In this document: one piece after another, positions 1 to 8,489 of the stretch
How positions within the stretch are numbered: position 1 is the stretch's first letter
How the letters are laid out: the number at the start of each line of letters is the position of its first letter
From: Clostridium sp. CAG:245
GTDB lineage: Bacteria; Bacillota; Clostridia; TANB77; CAG-508
Assembly (NCBI GenBank): GCA_000435175.1
Contig: FR880007.1
Span: forward strand, 1 to 35,787
Direction: 5' to 3'
Length of the DNA stretch: 35,787 bases
Position numbers and translations under genes: made by a program
The notes under the pieces: generated by a model
Databases searched by the model: none
What the model saw: only the letters and a program-made list of their open reading frames with translations
Told to the model about the DNA's origin: nothing

Positions 1-66
1 GTCAAAACTTGCTTTTACTTTTTCACTTATCTTTTTTGTTAAATCTTGTAAAATACCAAAAAAGGC

Positions 67-95
67 TTGAAAAAAATTACTGTTATATATATAAT
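67..95 (+). promoter_or_regulatory. Promoter of the surface polysaccharide locus
   Basis: A -35 TTGAAA (67-72), a 17-nt spacer and a perfect -10 TATAAT (90-95) give a strong sigma-A-type promoter. Transcription would start near 102, leaving an untranslated leader of about 170 nt before the first gene at 272. The leader is purine-rich and has no clear terminator or known riboswitch. It contains an imperfect direct repeat at 171-193 and 248-270. Confidence 0.75.
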
Positions 96-170
96 AAAAA
101 TTGTAAGACGAAAAAAGAATAAAATACATAGAAAATGACGAAAGAAAGAAGAAACATACAAATGAGTAAC

Positions 171-270
171 AAAAAATGAAAGAACATTCAAAATTATAAA
201 TTTAAAATATTACAAAAATAAAGGAAAGACAAGCAATATGGCAAAATAAAAAATGAAAGGATGTTCAAAA
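171..270 (+). repeat. Imperfect direct repeat in the polysaccharide leader
   Basis: Two 23-nt copies, 171-193 and 248-270, share AAAAAATGAAAG and TTCAAAA around a variable centre, with three transition differences. Each contains an ATG. The upstream copy opens a seven-codon frame (176-199). The downstream one opens a ten-codon frame from 253 that overlaps the start of the first gene out of frame. The second copy also carries the GAAAGGA ribosome binding site. Whether either small frame is translated is unknown. Confidence 0.4.
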
Positions 271-271
271 C

Positions 272-2224
272 ATGAAAAGAATTAGATTCGAGAGAAACAA
301 GATAATACTAGCAATTATAGATATTTTAATAATTGCATTAGCTTGTATATTCTCTAAATTTTTATTATCAAACACATTTTATTTTAAAGCAGAAGAATGG
401 AAACAAATTGGAATTACTATTGCTTTATCTATTGTAATATACCAAATCTTTTTTAGAATATTTAATTTATACAGAAGCATTACAAGATACGAAAATGGAA
501 GAGATTATTTAATTTATATATTCGTATGTGCAATTTCTTGCATAACCACCTACATAATAAAAAATATATTTAAAATAGATACATTTACAACAAAAGAGTG
601 CATTTTGTCGTGTGTACTAATAGCCGTTGGAACTGTTTCTTGTAGAGTTGTTATAAGAATGTTGCTAAATGAAACTTTGCCAGCAGAAAAAAAGAATGAT
701 GAACCAGTAATTGCAAAAAGATTACTTATAATAGGTGCTGGCAGATCTTCAAGAGATATTATTAAAGCTATTAGAGAAGGTTTAAAAAATACATATTATA
801 TAGTTGGACTAATTGATGATAATCCGGCAAAATGGAATTGCTCAATTTCTGGTGTTAAAATCTTAGGAAATAGGGATAAAATTCAAGAAGTATGCAAAAA
901 ATATAATGTTCAAGAAATATTTTTCTCAATTACAAATATTTCACCAGAGAATAAAAAAGAGTTATTGCATATTTGCCAAGAGACAAACGCAAAAATTAGA
1001 ATACTTCCATCTACAGAAGATATTATTAAGAATAAAAATGTATTAGACAGTTTAAAAGATGTTGAGATAGAAGATTTACTAGGAAGAGATCCAATTAAGC
1101 TTGACAACAATAATATAGAAAGTTTAATAAAAGGACATGCTATACTAGTAACTGGTGGAGGAGGTTCAATAGGGTCTGAGTTATGCAGACAGATTGCATC
1201 TTTTAACCCGGAATTACTTATAATATTTGATATTTATGAGAACAATTTGTATAATATTGAATTAGAATTGAGAGCAAAATATCCAAACTTAAGTATAAAA
1301 GGAATAATTGGAAGTGTAAGAGATAAGAAAAAACTAGAAGATGTTTTCTCAAAATATAGACCATATTTAGTATTCCATGCAGCAGCACATAAACACGTTC
1401 CATTAATGGAAGTTAGCCCATTAGAAGCAATAAAAAATAATGTTTTAGGAACACAAAATGTTGCAGATTGTGCAGATAAATTTGGAACAAAGAGATTTAT
1501 CTTAATATCAACAGATAAGGCTGTAAACCCTACAAATATAATGGGTGCAAGTAAGAGAATGTGTGAAATGGTAATTCAAGCAAAAAATAAAACTAGCAAA
1601 ACAGAATACGCAGCAGTTAGATTTGGAAACGTTTTAGGAAGCAATGGCTCAGTTGTTCCATTATTTAAGAAACAAATAAAAGAAGGTGGACCAGTTACAG
1701 TTACACACAAAGACATAACAAGATTTTTTATGACAATACCAGAAGCGGTTGGACTTGTATTGCAAGCCATGACTTATGCAAAAGGTGGAGAAGTGTTTGT
1801 ACTAGACATGGGAGAGCCTGTAAAAATATATGATTTAGCAGTAAGCTTAATAAAATTGTCAGGACTTCAACCAGATATAGACATTCCAATAGAAATAACA
1901 GGACTTCGTCCAGGTGAAAAACTATACGAAGAATTGCTAATGTCTGAAGAAGGCTTGGAACACACAAAACACAACAAAATATTTGTTGCAGAACCACTTG
2001 ATATTCCAGCCGAAGAAGTAAATAAAAGAGTTGAAATGTTAAGAGAATTTGTACAAACAGAAAACCATACAATGGAAGAAATCAAGAAGGTAGTAAAAAA
2101 GGCGGTACCAACATTTGTTGAGGCAGAAGAAAAAAATAAAAAAATAATAAACTACAAACAAGAGCTTGAAAAAATAGAAGCAAGACAAATGCAAGAACAT
2201 GAGTTAATGCCAAAAGAAGCTTAG
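272..2224 (+). CDS. Membrane-bound UDP-N-acetylhexosamine 4,6-dehydratase (PglF/CapD/WbpM family)
   Basis: This 650-residue protein has the full architecture of the long membrane-bound SDR dehydratases. About four hydrophobic segments fill roughly residues 10-130. A CoA-binding-like Rossmann domain follows, with GAGRSSRD near 155-162. The catalytic SDR domain has GGGGSIGSE at 295-303, STDKA at 413-417 and NIMGASK at 422-428. Met in place of the usual YxxxK tyrosine, with a preserved Lys, is the hallmark of the PglF/FlaA1 group. The expected reaction is UDP-GlcNAc to the UDP-4-keto-6-deoxy sugar at the inner membrane face. The next two genes encode the aminotransferase and the phosphosugar transferase that would use this product, as in Campylobacter pgl. 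GAAAGGA (256-262) precedes the start. The exact sugar is inferred. Confidence 0.9.
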   Translation: MKRIRFERNKIILAIIDILIIALACIFSKFLLSNTFYFKAEEWKQIGITIALSIVIYQIFFRIFNLYRSITRYENGRDYLIYIFVCAISCITTYIIKNIFKIDTFTTKECILSCVLIAVGTVSCRVVIRMLLNETLPAEKKNDEPVIAKRLLIIGAGRSSRDIIKAIREGLKNTYYIVGLIDDNPAKWNCSISGVKILGNRDKIQEVCKKYNVQEIFFSITNISPENKKELLHICQETNAKIRILPSTEDIIKNKNVLDSLKDVEIEDLLGRDPIKLDNNNIESLIKGHAILVTGGGGSIGSELCRQIASFNPELLIIFDIYENNLYNIELELRAKYPNLSIKGIIGSVRDKKKLEDVFSKYRPYLVFHAAAHKHVPLMEVSPLEAIKNNVLGTQNVADCADKFGTKRFILISTDKAVNPTNIMGASKRMCEMVIQAKNKTSKTEYAAVRFGNVLGSNGSVVPLFKKQIKEGGPVTVTHKDITRFFMTIPEAVGLVLQAMTYAKGGEVFVLDMGEPVKIYDLAVSLIKLSGLQPDIDIPIEITGLRPGEKLYEELLMSEEGLEHTKHNKIFVAEPLDIPAEEVNKRVEMLREFVQTENHTMEEIKKVVKKAVPTFVEAEEKNKKIINYKQELEKIEARQMQEHELMPKEA

Positions 2225-2251
2225 AATTATGGATGAAAGAAGGAATTTGTT

Positions 2252-3379
2252 ATGAATAAGAAAATTTATTTAGCTTCACCACATATGTCTGATGAAGGAT
2301 ATGAACAAGAATACGTAAAAGAGGCATTTGATACAAACTGGATTGCTCCACTTGGAGAAAATGTAAACAAGTTTGAAGAAGAACTTGCAAGCTATGTTGG
2401 AACAAAATATGCAGCTGCATTATCAGCAGGAACAGCAGCAATACATATGGCTTTTAAAGCACTAGACGTAAAAGAAGGAGACATAGTATTTTGCTCAAGC
2501 TTAACATTCTCTGCAACAGCAAACCCAATAACATATCAAAATGCAACACCAGTATTCATAGACAGTGAACCAGAAACATGGAACATGGATCCTAAAGCAT
2601 TAGAAAAAGCATTTGAAAAATATCCACATCCCAAGGCTGTAATAGTAGTTCATTTATATGGAACACCAGCAAAAATAGAAGAAATAAAAGCAATTTGCGA
2701 TAAACATGGAGTACCACTAGTAGAAGATGCAGCAGAAAGCTTAGGCTCAACATATAAAGGAAAAGAAACAGGAACATTTGGAAAATACGGAATTTATTCA
2801 TTCAACGGAAATAAAATAATAACAACAAGTGGTGGCGGAATGTTAGTTTCAGAAGACGAAGAAAAAATTGCAAAAGTAAGATTTTGGTCAACACAAGCAA
2901 GAGAAAAAGCACGCCATTACGAGCATAAAGAAATAGGCTATAACTACAGAATGAGTAATATAGTAGCTGGAATTGGAAGAGGACAATTAAAAGTTATAGA
3001 TTTAAGAATAAAACAAAAAACAGACATATACAACAGATACAAAGAAGCATTCAAACAAATACCAGATATAGAAATGCAACCAGTACCAGTAGATGCAGTA
3101 CCAAACCACTGGTTATCTGTAATAACATTAAAAGCAAATTCAAAAGTAAAACCACTAGACATAATGGAAGCATTAGAAAAAGAAAACATAGAAACAAGAC
3201 CAGTATGGAAACCAATGCACATGCAACCAGTATTTGCAAAATGTGACTTCATAAAAGTTGCAGACAAGGCAGTATCAGAAGACTTATTTACAAGAGGAGT
3301 ATGCTTGCCATCTGATACAAAAATGACAGAAGAAGAACAAAACAGAGTTATTAAAACCATAATAGACTTATGGAAATAA
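2252..3379 (+). CDS. DegT/DnrJ/EryC1/StrS-family sugar aminotransferase (PglE-like)
   Basis: A 375-residue fold-type-I PLP enzyme of the nucleotide-sugar aminotransferase family. Visible family marks are SAGTAA near 58-63, EDAAES at 158-163 and the PLP lysine at about K188 in SFNGNK, followed by TTSGGGM. The expected reaction transfers an amino group from glutamate to the C4 keto group made by the preceding dehydratase, giving a UDP-4-amino-4,6-dideoxy sugar. A GAAGGAA ribosome binding site lies about 7 nt before the ATG, 27 nt after the previous stop. No PglD-type acetyltransferase gene is found in the window, so the amino group may stay free. Whether the product has gluco or galacto configuration cannot be read from the sequence. 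Confidence 0.9.
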   Translation: MNKKIYLASPHMSDEGYEQEYVKEAFDTNWIAPLGENVNKFEEELASYVGTKYAAALSAGTAAIHMAFKALDVKEGDIVFCSSLTFSATANPITYQNATPVFIDSEPETWNMDPKALEKAFEKYPHPKAVIVVHLYGTPAKIEEIKAICDKHGVPLVEDAAESLGSTYKGKETGTFGKYGIYSFNGNKIITTSGGGMLVSEDEEKIAKVRFWSTQAREKARHYEHKEIGYNYRMSNIVAGIGRGQLKVIDLRIKQKTDIYNRYKEAFKQIPDIEMQPVPVDAVPNHWLSVITLKANSKVKPLDIMEALEKENIETRPVWKPMHMQPVFAKCDFIKVADKAVSEDLFTRGVCLPSDTKMTEEEQNRVIKTIIDLWK

Positions 3380-3395
3380 TAGAAAAGGAAATGTT

Positions 3396-4055
3396 ATGTA
3401 CGCAAAATATATAAAGAGAATATTAGATTTTATATTAAGCTTAATAGCACTAATAGTTTTATCTCCAGTGTTGCTAGTAGTAGCAATACTGGTTAGAATA
3501 AAACTAGGAAGCCCAATAATATTCAAACAACAACGTCCTGGAAAAGACGAAAAAATATTTACACTATACAAATTTAGAACAATGACAGATAAAAAAGACG
3601 AAAATGGAAACTTACTTCCAGACTCAGAAAGACTAACGAAGTTCGGTAAAGTGCTAAGAAGCACAAGTTTAGATGAATTACCAGAGCTTGTGAACATACT
3701 AAAAGGAGACATGAGCATAGTAGGGCCAAGACCATTGCTAATAAGAGATATGTTGTTTATGACAGACGAACAGAGAAAAAGACATACTGTTAGACAGGGA
3801 TTAACAGGACTTGCTCAAATTAATGGAAGAAACAACATAAATTGGGAAGAAAAATTAGAATATGATTTGCAGTACATAAAAAATATAACTTTTGTAGGAG
3901 ATGTGAAAATAATTTTTAAAACTGTATTGAAAGTTTTAAAAAGAGATGATATAAATACAGATGGTATGGACACAGCAGAAGATTTGTGTGATTATTTGTT
4001 AAGAACAAATAAAATAACAGAAAAAGAATATAAAGAAAAATTGAAAATTCATTAA
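3396..4055 (+). CDS. Initiating phosphosugar transferase (PglC/WcaJ C-terminal family)
   Basis: A 219-residue monotopic polyprenyl-phosphate phosphosugar transferase. One N-terminal hydrophobic segment (about 12-34) would form the re-entrant helix. It is followed by KFRTM, the TSLDELPEL segment bearing the catalytic Asp-Glu pair, and the conserved GDMSIVGPRPLL and RQGLTGLAQINGR blocks. It lacks the extra transmembrane and CoA-binding domains of the large WbaP/WcaJ forms, so it resembles PglC. It should move a phospho-sugar from a UDP donor to undecaprenyl phosphate and start the repeat unit. Its position after the dehydratase and aminotransferase suggests that a diamino- or amino-sugar is the first residue. 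The exact donor is inferred. Confidence 0.92.
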   Translation: MYAKYIKRILDFILSLIALIVLSPVLLVVAILVRIKLGSPIIFKQQRPGKDEKIFTLYKFRTMTDKKDENGNLLPDSERLTKFGKVLRSTSLDELPELVNILKGDMSIVGPRPLLIRDMLFMTDEQRKRHTVRQGLTGLAQINGRNNINWEEKLEYDLQYIKNITFVGDVKIIFKTVLKVLKRDDINTDGMDTAEDLCDYLLRTNKITEKEYKEKLKIH

Positions 4056-4064
4056 GAGGAAGAA

Positions 4065-5876
4065 ATGAAAGAAGATTTAGTATCAATTATAATGCCTTCA
4101 TATAATACTGGAAAATTTATAAAAGAAACCATAAATTCAGTATTGAATCAAACCTACAATAATTGGGAACTAATAATTGTGGATGATTGTTCTACAGATG
4201 ATACAGAAGAAATCGTAAATGCTATTAAGGATAATAGAATAAAATTCTTAAAAAATAGTACTAATAGTGGAGCAGCCATTAGTAGAAATAAAGCTATTAA
4301 AGAAGCTAAAGGAAAATGGATTGCCTTTTTAGATAGTGATGATTTATGGAAGAAGGAAAAACTTGAAAAGCAAATAAGGTTCATGGAAGAGAATCACTAT
4401 GATTTTAGTTATACAAATTATACTGAAATAGATGAAGAAGGCAATGAAAAAGGTATTAAGATAACAGGACCAAAAAAAATTACAAAAACAGGCATGTATA
4501 ATTATTGCTGGCCAGGTTGTTTAACTGTAATGTACAATGCTGAAAAAATTGGTTTGATTCAAATTGAAGATATAAGGAAAAACAATGATTATGCAATGTG
4601 GTTAAAAATATGTAAAAAAGCGGATTGCTATTTATTAGATGAAGAACTGGCAATGTATAGAAAAAGAAGTGGAAGCATAAGTAACCACAGCTATTGGAAA
4701 TTAATAAAATGGCATTATAAATTGTATAGAGAAGCAGAACATCAAAATGTAGTAAGTAGTATATTTAATACGTGCAGAAATATGGTGTTTGGATTTTATA
4801 AAAAATTTAGATTTATTCAAGAAAAAAAAGAAGAATATTTAATCTCTATAGTAGGACACTTTGGCGGAAACAACAATTTTTTTGATGGACAAACTGTAAA
4901 GACTAAAAATATATATAATGCGTTATATGAATATTATGGGAAAGATAGAATAAAAAAAATAGATACATATAATTGGAAAAAGCGCCCATTGAAATTTCTT
5001 TTTCGATGTTTTGCTGGAATAAAAAAGTCTGAAAATGTAATTATCATGCCTGCACAAAATGGAGTAAAAATATTTATTCCTTTATTTGTATTTATAAATA
5101 AATTTTATAAAAGAAAAATATTTTATATTGTAATAGGTGGGTGGCTACCACATTTAATCAAAGATAAAACGTATCTGTTGAATAAGTTAAAAGAACTTGA
5201 TAAAATTTTTGTTGAAACAAATAAAATGAAAGAACAATTGGAAAAAATAAATATAAAAAATGTAGAAATATTAGTTAATTTTAAAAATATTAAAATACTA
5301 AAAGAGAATGAATTGGAACACGAATACAGCAAACCATATAGATTATGTACATTTTCTAGAGTAATGTATGAAAAGGGAATTGAAGATGCAATACAGGTAG
5401 TAAAAAATATAAATCAAGAATTCAATGATACAATATATAAATTGGATATATATGGACCAGTAGAAGAAAACTATAAAAAAAAATTTACTACAATTATTAA
5501 TGAAACACCAGATTATATAAGTTATAAAGGTTGTGTTGATCCGGAAAAGTCGGTAAATGTATTAAAAGACTATTATTTATTATTATTTCCTACAAAATTT
5601 GATTCAGAAGGAATACCTGGAACTGTTATTGATGCCTTGGCGTCAGGAGTACCAATAATAACTTCAAGGTGGTATAATGTAGATGAAGTAGTAAGTAATG
5701 AGAAAGATGGCTTGATATATGAATTTGATGATTTATTAGATTTTAATAAAAAATTAAAAAGAATGGTAGAAATACCAAGCATCTATAAAATGAAAGTAGA
5801 GTGTTTGAAAGAAGCTTATAAATTTAAAGGAGAAAATGCAATAAAGATACTAATTAGGGAGTTGAAAAATGGTTAA
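4065..5876 (+). CDS. Two-domain glycosyltransferase: GT2 fused to GT4-like domain
   Basis: This 603-residue protein joins two glycosyltransferase domains. Residues 1 to about 230 are GT-A family 2, with VSIIMPSYNTGKFI, the nucleotide-binding VDDCSTDD segment and the metal-binding LDSDD near 92-98. From about 262 to the end lies a GT-B, GT4-like domain with the glycine-rich GHFGGNNNFFDGQ, FSRVMYEKG and a C-terminal SEGIPGTVIDALASG block. In that block the usual EX7E second acidic residue is Asp. Each domain probably adds one sugar in the cytoplasm, so one polypeptide may make two successive linkages. It starts 9 nt after the previous gene, with GAGGAA just upstream. Sugar specificities are unknown. 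Confidence 0.88.
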   Translation: MKEDLVSIIMPSYNTGKFIKETINSVLNQTYNNWELIIVDDCSTDDTEEIVNAIKDNRIKFLKNSTNSGAAISRNKAIKEAKGKWIAFLDSDDLWKKEKLEKQIRFMEENHYDFSYTNYTEIDEEGNEKGIKITGPKKITKTGMYNYCWPGCLTVMYNAEKIGLIQIEDIRKNNDYAMWLKICKKADCYLLDEELAMYRKRSGSISNHSYWKLIKWHYKLYREAEHQNVVSSIFNTCRNMVFGFYKKFRFIQEKKEEYLISIVGHFGGNNNFFDGQTVKTKNIYNALYEYYGKDRIKKIDTYNWKKRPLKFLFRCFAGIKKSENVIIMPAQNGVKIFIPLFVFINKFYKRKIFYIVIGGWLPHLIKDKTYLLNKLKELDKIFVETNKMKEQLEKINIKNVEILVNFKNIKILKENELEHEYSKPYRLCTFSRVMYEKGIEDAIQVVKNINQEFNDTIYKLDIYGPVEENYKKKFTTIINETPDYISYKGCVDPEKSVNVLKDYYLLLFPTKFDSEGIPGTVIDALASGVPIITSRWYNVDEVVSNEKDGLIYEFDDLLDFNKKLKRMVEIPSIYKMKVECLKEAYKFKGENAIKILIRELKNG

Positions 5877-5891
5877 AACGATAGAGGTTAG

Positions 5892-6068
5892 AAAAGATTA
5901 ATTTTTTGTGCAGATATTTTTACGATACAAAATAAATTGCAAAATGAGTGGAGATATAAAAATAGGAAAGGATATTTTGAAGGCATTGCAAAATGCTTTT
6001 ATATTCAAAATTATGAGTTGGAAAATATAGAAGAGAAGGGTAAAAAGCTGAAAAGGCTGATTAACTGA
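5892..6068 (+). pseudogene. Open frame without a start, possible gene remnant
   Basis: The 264 nt between the GT2-GT4 gene and the GT4 gene have no complete gene. One forward frame stays open for 58 codons with a protein-like composition (KRLIFCADIFTIQNK at its start, KGKKLKRLIN at its end). It has no ATG, GTG or TTG start with a ribosome binding site. A ten-codon frame from 5870 (MVKTIEV) overlaps the previous stop and would join it only through a frameshift. The likeliest reading is the 3' end of a deleted locus gene, perhaps another transferase. The family is not recognised. Confidence 0.4.
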
Positions 6069-6140
6069 AATGTAAATTCTTATATTAACAGGAGTTTTTA
6101 AAGAGAACAAGACAATTCAATTATAGAGGGAGCTATTATA

Positions 6141-6215
6141 ATGAAAAGATTATTATGTATAACTGCAAATATGAATGCGCGGAGGGGCAGAGACCTTTTT
6201 AATGAAGATTTATAG
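6141..6215 (+). other. Frameshifted original 5' end of the GT4 gene
   Basis: A good ribosome binding site GAGGGAG (6126-6132) lies 8 nt before ATG 6141. This frame reads MKRLLCITANMNA, a typical GT4 N-terminus, then runs out of frame and stops at 6213-6215. Removing one base at about 6178-6181 would join it in frame to the GGAETFLMK motif of the downstream frame. The visible sequence therefore carries a one-base insertion (or a two-base deletion). It may be a real mutation, a phase switch or a sequencing error. Confidence 0.75.
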
Positions 6216-7233
6216 AGTAATAGATAAAGAAAAATATCAAATGGACTTTATTGTGTCAACTAAGGAGGAAGGGTTTTATGATAATGAAATAAAAAGGTTA
6301 GGTGGGAGAATATATTATGTTCCAGCAAAATCAGAGAATTTTATAAAATCGTTTTTAGCAATAAAAAGTATAGTGAAAGAAAAGAAATATAAATATGTAA
6401 TTAGAGTTAATGAACATTCTTTATCTGTACTGGATTTGATTGCAGCAAAATTAGGAGGTGCAGATAAACTTATTATGCGCTCTAGCAATGCTGGAACAGC
6501 AGGAAAAAAATTAAACAAAGTATTACATAAAATGTTTAAGTTTTTGCCCAAAATAGTTCCAAATGTGAAATTGGCTCCATCATCAGAAGCAGCATGTTAT
6601 ACATTTGGTAAGAAACAATTAAAAAACGGAAAAGTTAAAATATTACATAATGCAATACCATATAGAGATTTTATTTTTAATTGTGAAATAAGAGAAAAAG
6701 TGAGAAAAAATTTGAAAATAGAAGATAAATTAGTAATTGGACATATTGGAAGATTTGATGAGCAGAAAAACCATAAGTTTTTAATAGAAATATTTAAGGA
6801 AATAAAGAAAAATAATGAGAATGCTATATTGTTACTAGTTGGAAATGGAAGTCTCAAAGAAAAAGTTAGAAAGCAAGTTGAAGAATTAAAATTAGATGAT
6901 AGTGTTATTTTTTTGGGAGTAAGGAAGGATATACCGCAGTTATTAATGGCTATGGACATATTTGTATTTCCGTCTTTATATGAAGGAATGCCAAATACAG
7001 TAATAGAAGCGCAGGCTACTGGACTAAAATGTATAATATCAGATACTATAACAAGAGAAGCTGATATTACGGGTTTGGTTAGTTATACAAGTTTAAATAA
7101 TGGGATAGAGGAATGGAAAAGTAAGGTTCTTAATAATTGTCAGTATGAAAGAAAAGATACATCAGATAAATTCAAAGAAAAAGGATATGATATAGAGGAT
7201 GTGTCTAATCAATTTATAAAAATGGTTTTTTAA
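6175..7233 (+). CDS. GT4-family glycosyltransferase, disrupted near its start
   Basis: The 352-residue open frame is a GT-B family 4 glycosyltransferase. GGAETFLMKIYR lies near the N-terminus, GRFDEQKNH follows at about 197-205, and YEGMPNTVIEAQATG holds the EX7E nucleotide-sugar site. The ATG at 6175 has no ribosome binding site and removes the first beta strand of the fold. The true start appears to be ATG 6141, now separated by a frameshift. If uncorrected, the enzyme is probably poorly made or inactive, which would alter the repeat unit. It sits between the fusion glycosyltransferase and the polymerase, and its sugar is unknown. Confidence 0.8.
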   Translation: MRGGAETFLMKIYRVIDKEKYQMDFIVSTKEEGFYDNEIKRLGGRIYYVPAKSENFIKSFLAIKSIVKEKKYKYVIRVNEHSLSVLDLIAAKLGGADKLIMRSSNAGTAGKKLNKVLHKMFKFLPKIVPNVKLAPSSEAACYTFGKKQLKNGKVKILHNAIPYRDFIFNCEIREKVRKNLKIEDKLVIGHIGRFDEQKNHKFLIEIFKEIKKNNENAILLLVGNGSLKEKVRKQVEELKLDDSVIFLGVRKDIPQLLMAMDIFVFPSLYEGMPNTVIEAQATGLKCIISDTITREADITGLVSYTSLNNGIEEWKSKVLNNCQYERKDTSDKFKEKGYDIEDVSNQFIKMVF

Positions 7234-7280
7234 AATATACTTTAATTAATGTATGATATTAAATACAAGAGAGGAAAGTA

Positions 7281-8489
7281 ATGAAAAAAATAAATATAGA
7301 CATAATTGGTAAAAATATAAAAATTGTTGCGTTTTTTATATATTTACTAATGTATTATATGTTTGGCGAAAATCCAGAAAAAATAAAATACTCAGAAATT
7401 GTACTATTATTTTTTTGTGGACTAGAATGTTTAGAAATTATAAAGATGAATAAGATAAAATATTGTGCTCCTATAATCATTTTTTTTGTATTTACATTTT
7501 ATAGTTTTTTATCAAATTTTTGGGCAATAAATGCACAATTGGCAATTGATAGAGCCAAAACACTATTTGTCTTATCTATATTTTTATTGATAACATATAA
7601 CTTTTTTTTAAATATTAAGAATGCAGAAGAAATATTGCTAAAAATAATAATGTATGCGGGAATCTTTTTTTCTATTTATGTTATCATGTATTATGGAATT
7701 GCTGAATATTTTTATAAACTCATTAATGGGGAACGAATTGGAGCTGAAATAAACAATGTTAATGCTATAGGCTTACAGACTTCGATTTCAGTAATTATTG
7801 CAATATTTTATGGATTATATAAAAATAAAAAATATTATTTTTTATTATCAATAATTCCGCTAATTGTATCATTAGGTACAGGAAGTAGAAAAGTAATAGT
7901 GTTAATAGCGGTGGGAGTTTTGCTACTATTTTTGCTAAAGAGGGAAGAAAAAATAAATATAGTACATATTTCAAAAAAAATAATACTTTTTTTTATTGTA
8001 TGTTTTTTATTTGTATGTATTGCTAAAATGCCGATTTTTTCAACAGTATTTGAAAGATTTCAAATGTCTATAAACAGTATTACGGGGGATGGAAAAGTTG
8101 ATCATTCTACAAGATTAAGAGAAAAATTTATAAAAATAGGAATTAAACAATTTTGTGAAACTCCAATTTTGGGAATTGGAATAGGAAATTCTGGATATAT
8201 AACAGAACCATTAACAGGCTATTTTACTTATTTACATAATAATTATGTTGAATTGTTAGCAACAACAGGAGTAATAGGATTTAGCTTATATTATTCTGTG
8301 TATGTTTATATTATTATTAAATCCATAAAACTATTAAAAAGTAAAAATATGTATATAAATATAGCTTTAATTATAACAATACTAGATGCAATTTTAGAAT
8401 ATGGTATGGTATCTTATTATAGTAAGGCTACATATATATATATACTTTTAGGATTAATTGCAGTGAAAAAAGGAAGGAAAAATAAATGA
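7281..8489 (+). CDS. O-antigen ligase/polymerase family membrane protein (Wzy-like)
   Basis: A 402-residue polytopic protein with about ten hydrophobic segments. A large extracytoplasmic loop region is followed by the Wzy_C signature LHNNYVELLATTGVIGF near residues 315-332. In a locus with a flippase and an initiating transferase the natural role is polymerisation of lipid-linked repeat units outside the membrane. A ligase role is less likely in a Gram-positive. GAGAGGAAAG precedes the ATG. Its stop overlaps the next start by 4 nt (8486-8489), so the two are translationally coupled. Primary sequences of this family diverge strongly, so the call rests on topology, signature and context. Confidence 0.82.
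   Translation: MKKINIDIIGKNIKIVAFFIYLLMYYMFGENPEKIKYSEIVLLFFCGLECLEIIKMNKIKYCAPIIIFFVFTFYSFLSNFWAINAQLAIDRAKTLFVLSIFLLITYNFFLNIKNAEEILLKIIMYAGIFFSIYVIMYYGIAEYFYKLINGERIGAEINNVNAIGLQTSISVIIAIFYGLYKNKKYYFLLSIIPLIVSLGTGSRKVIVLIAVGVLLLFLLKREEKINIVHISKKIILFFIVCFLFVCIAKMPIFSTVFERFQMSINSITGDGKVDHSTRLREKFIKIGIKQFCETPILGIGIGNSGYITEPLTGYFTYLHNNYVELLATTGVIGFSLYYSVYVYIIIKSIKLLKSKNMYINIALIITILDAILEYGMVSYYSKATYIYILLGLIAVKKGRKNK

Noticed and set aside
1728..2072. Reverse-strand open frames of 60-140 codons inside most genes
   Set aside because: They are Leu/Phe/Ser-rich shadows of AT-rich forward genes, lack ribosome binding sites and match no family; the forward genes explain the DNA.
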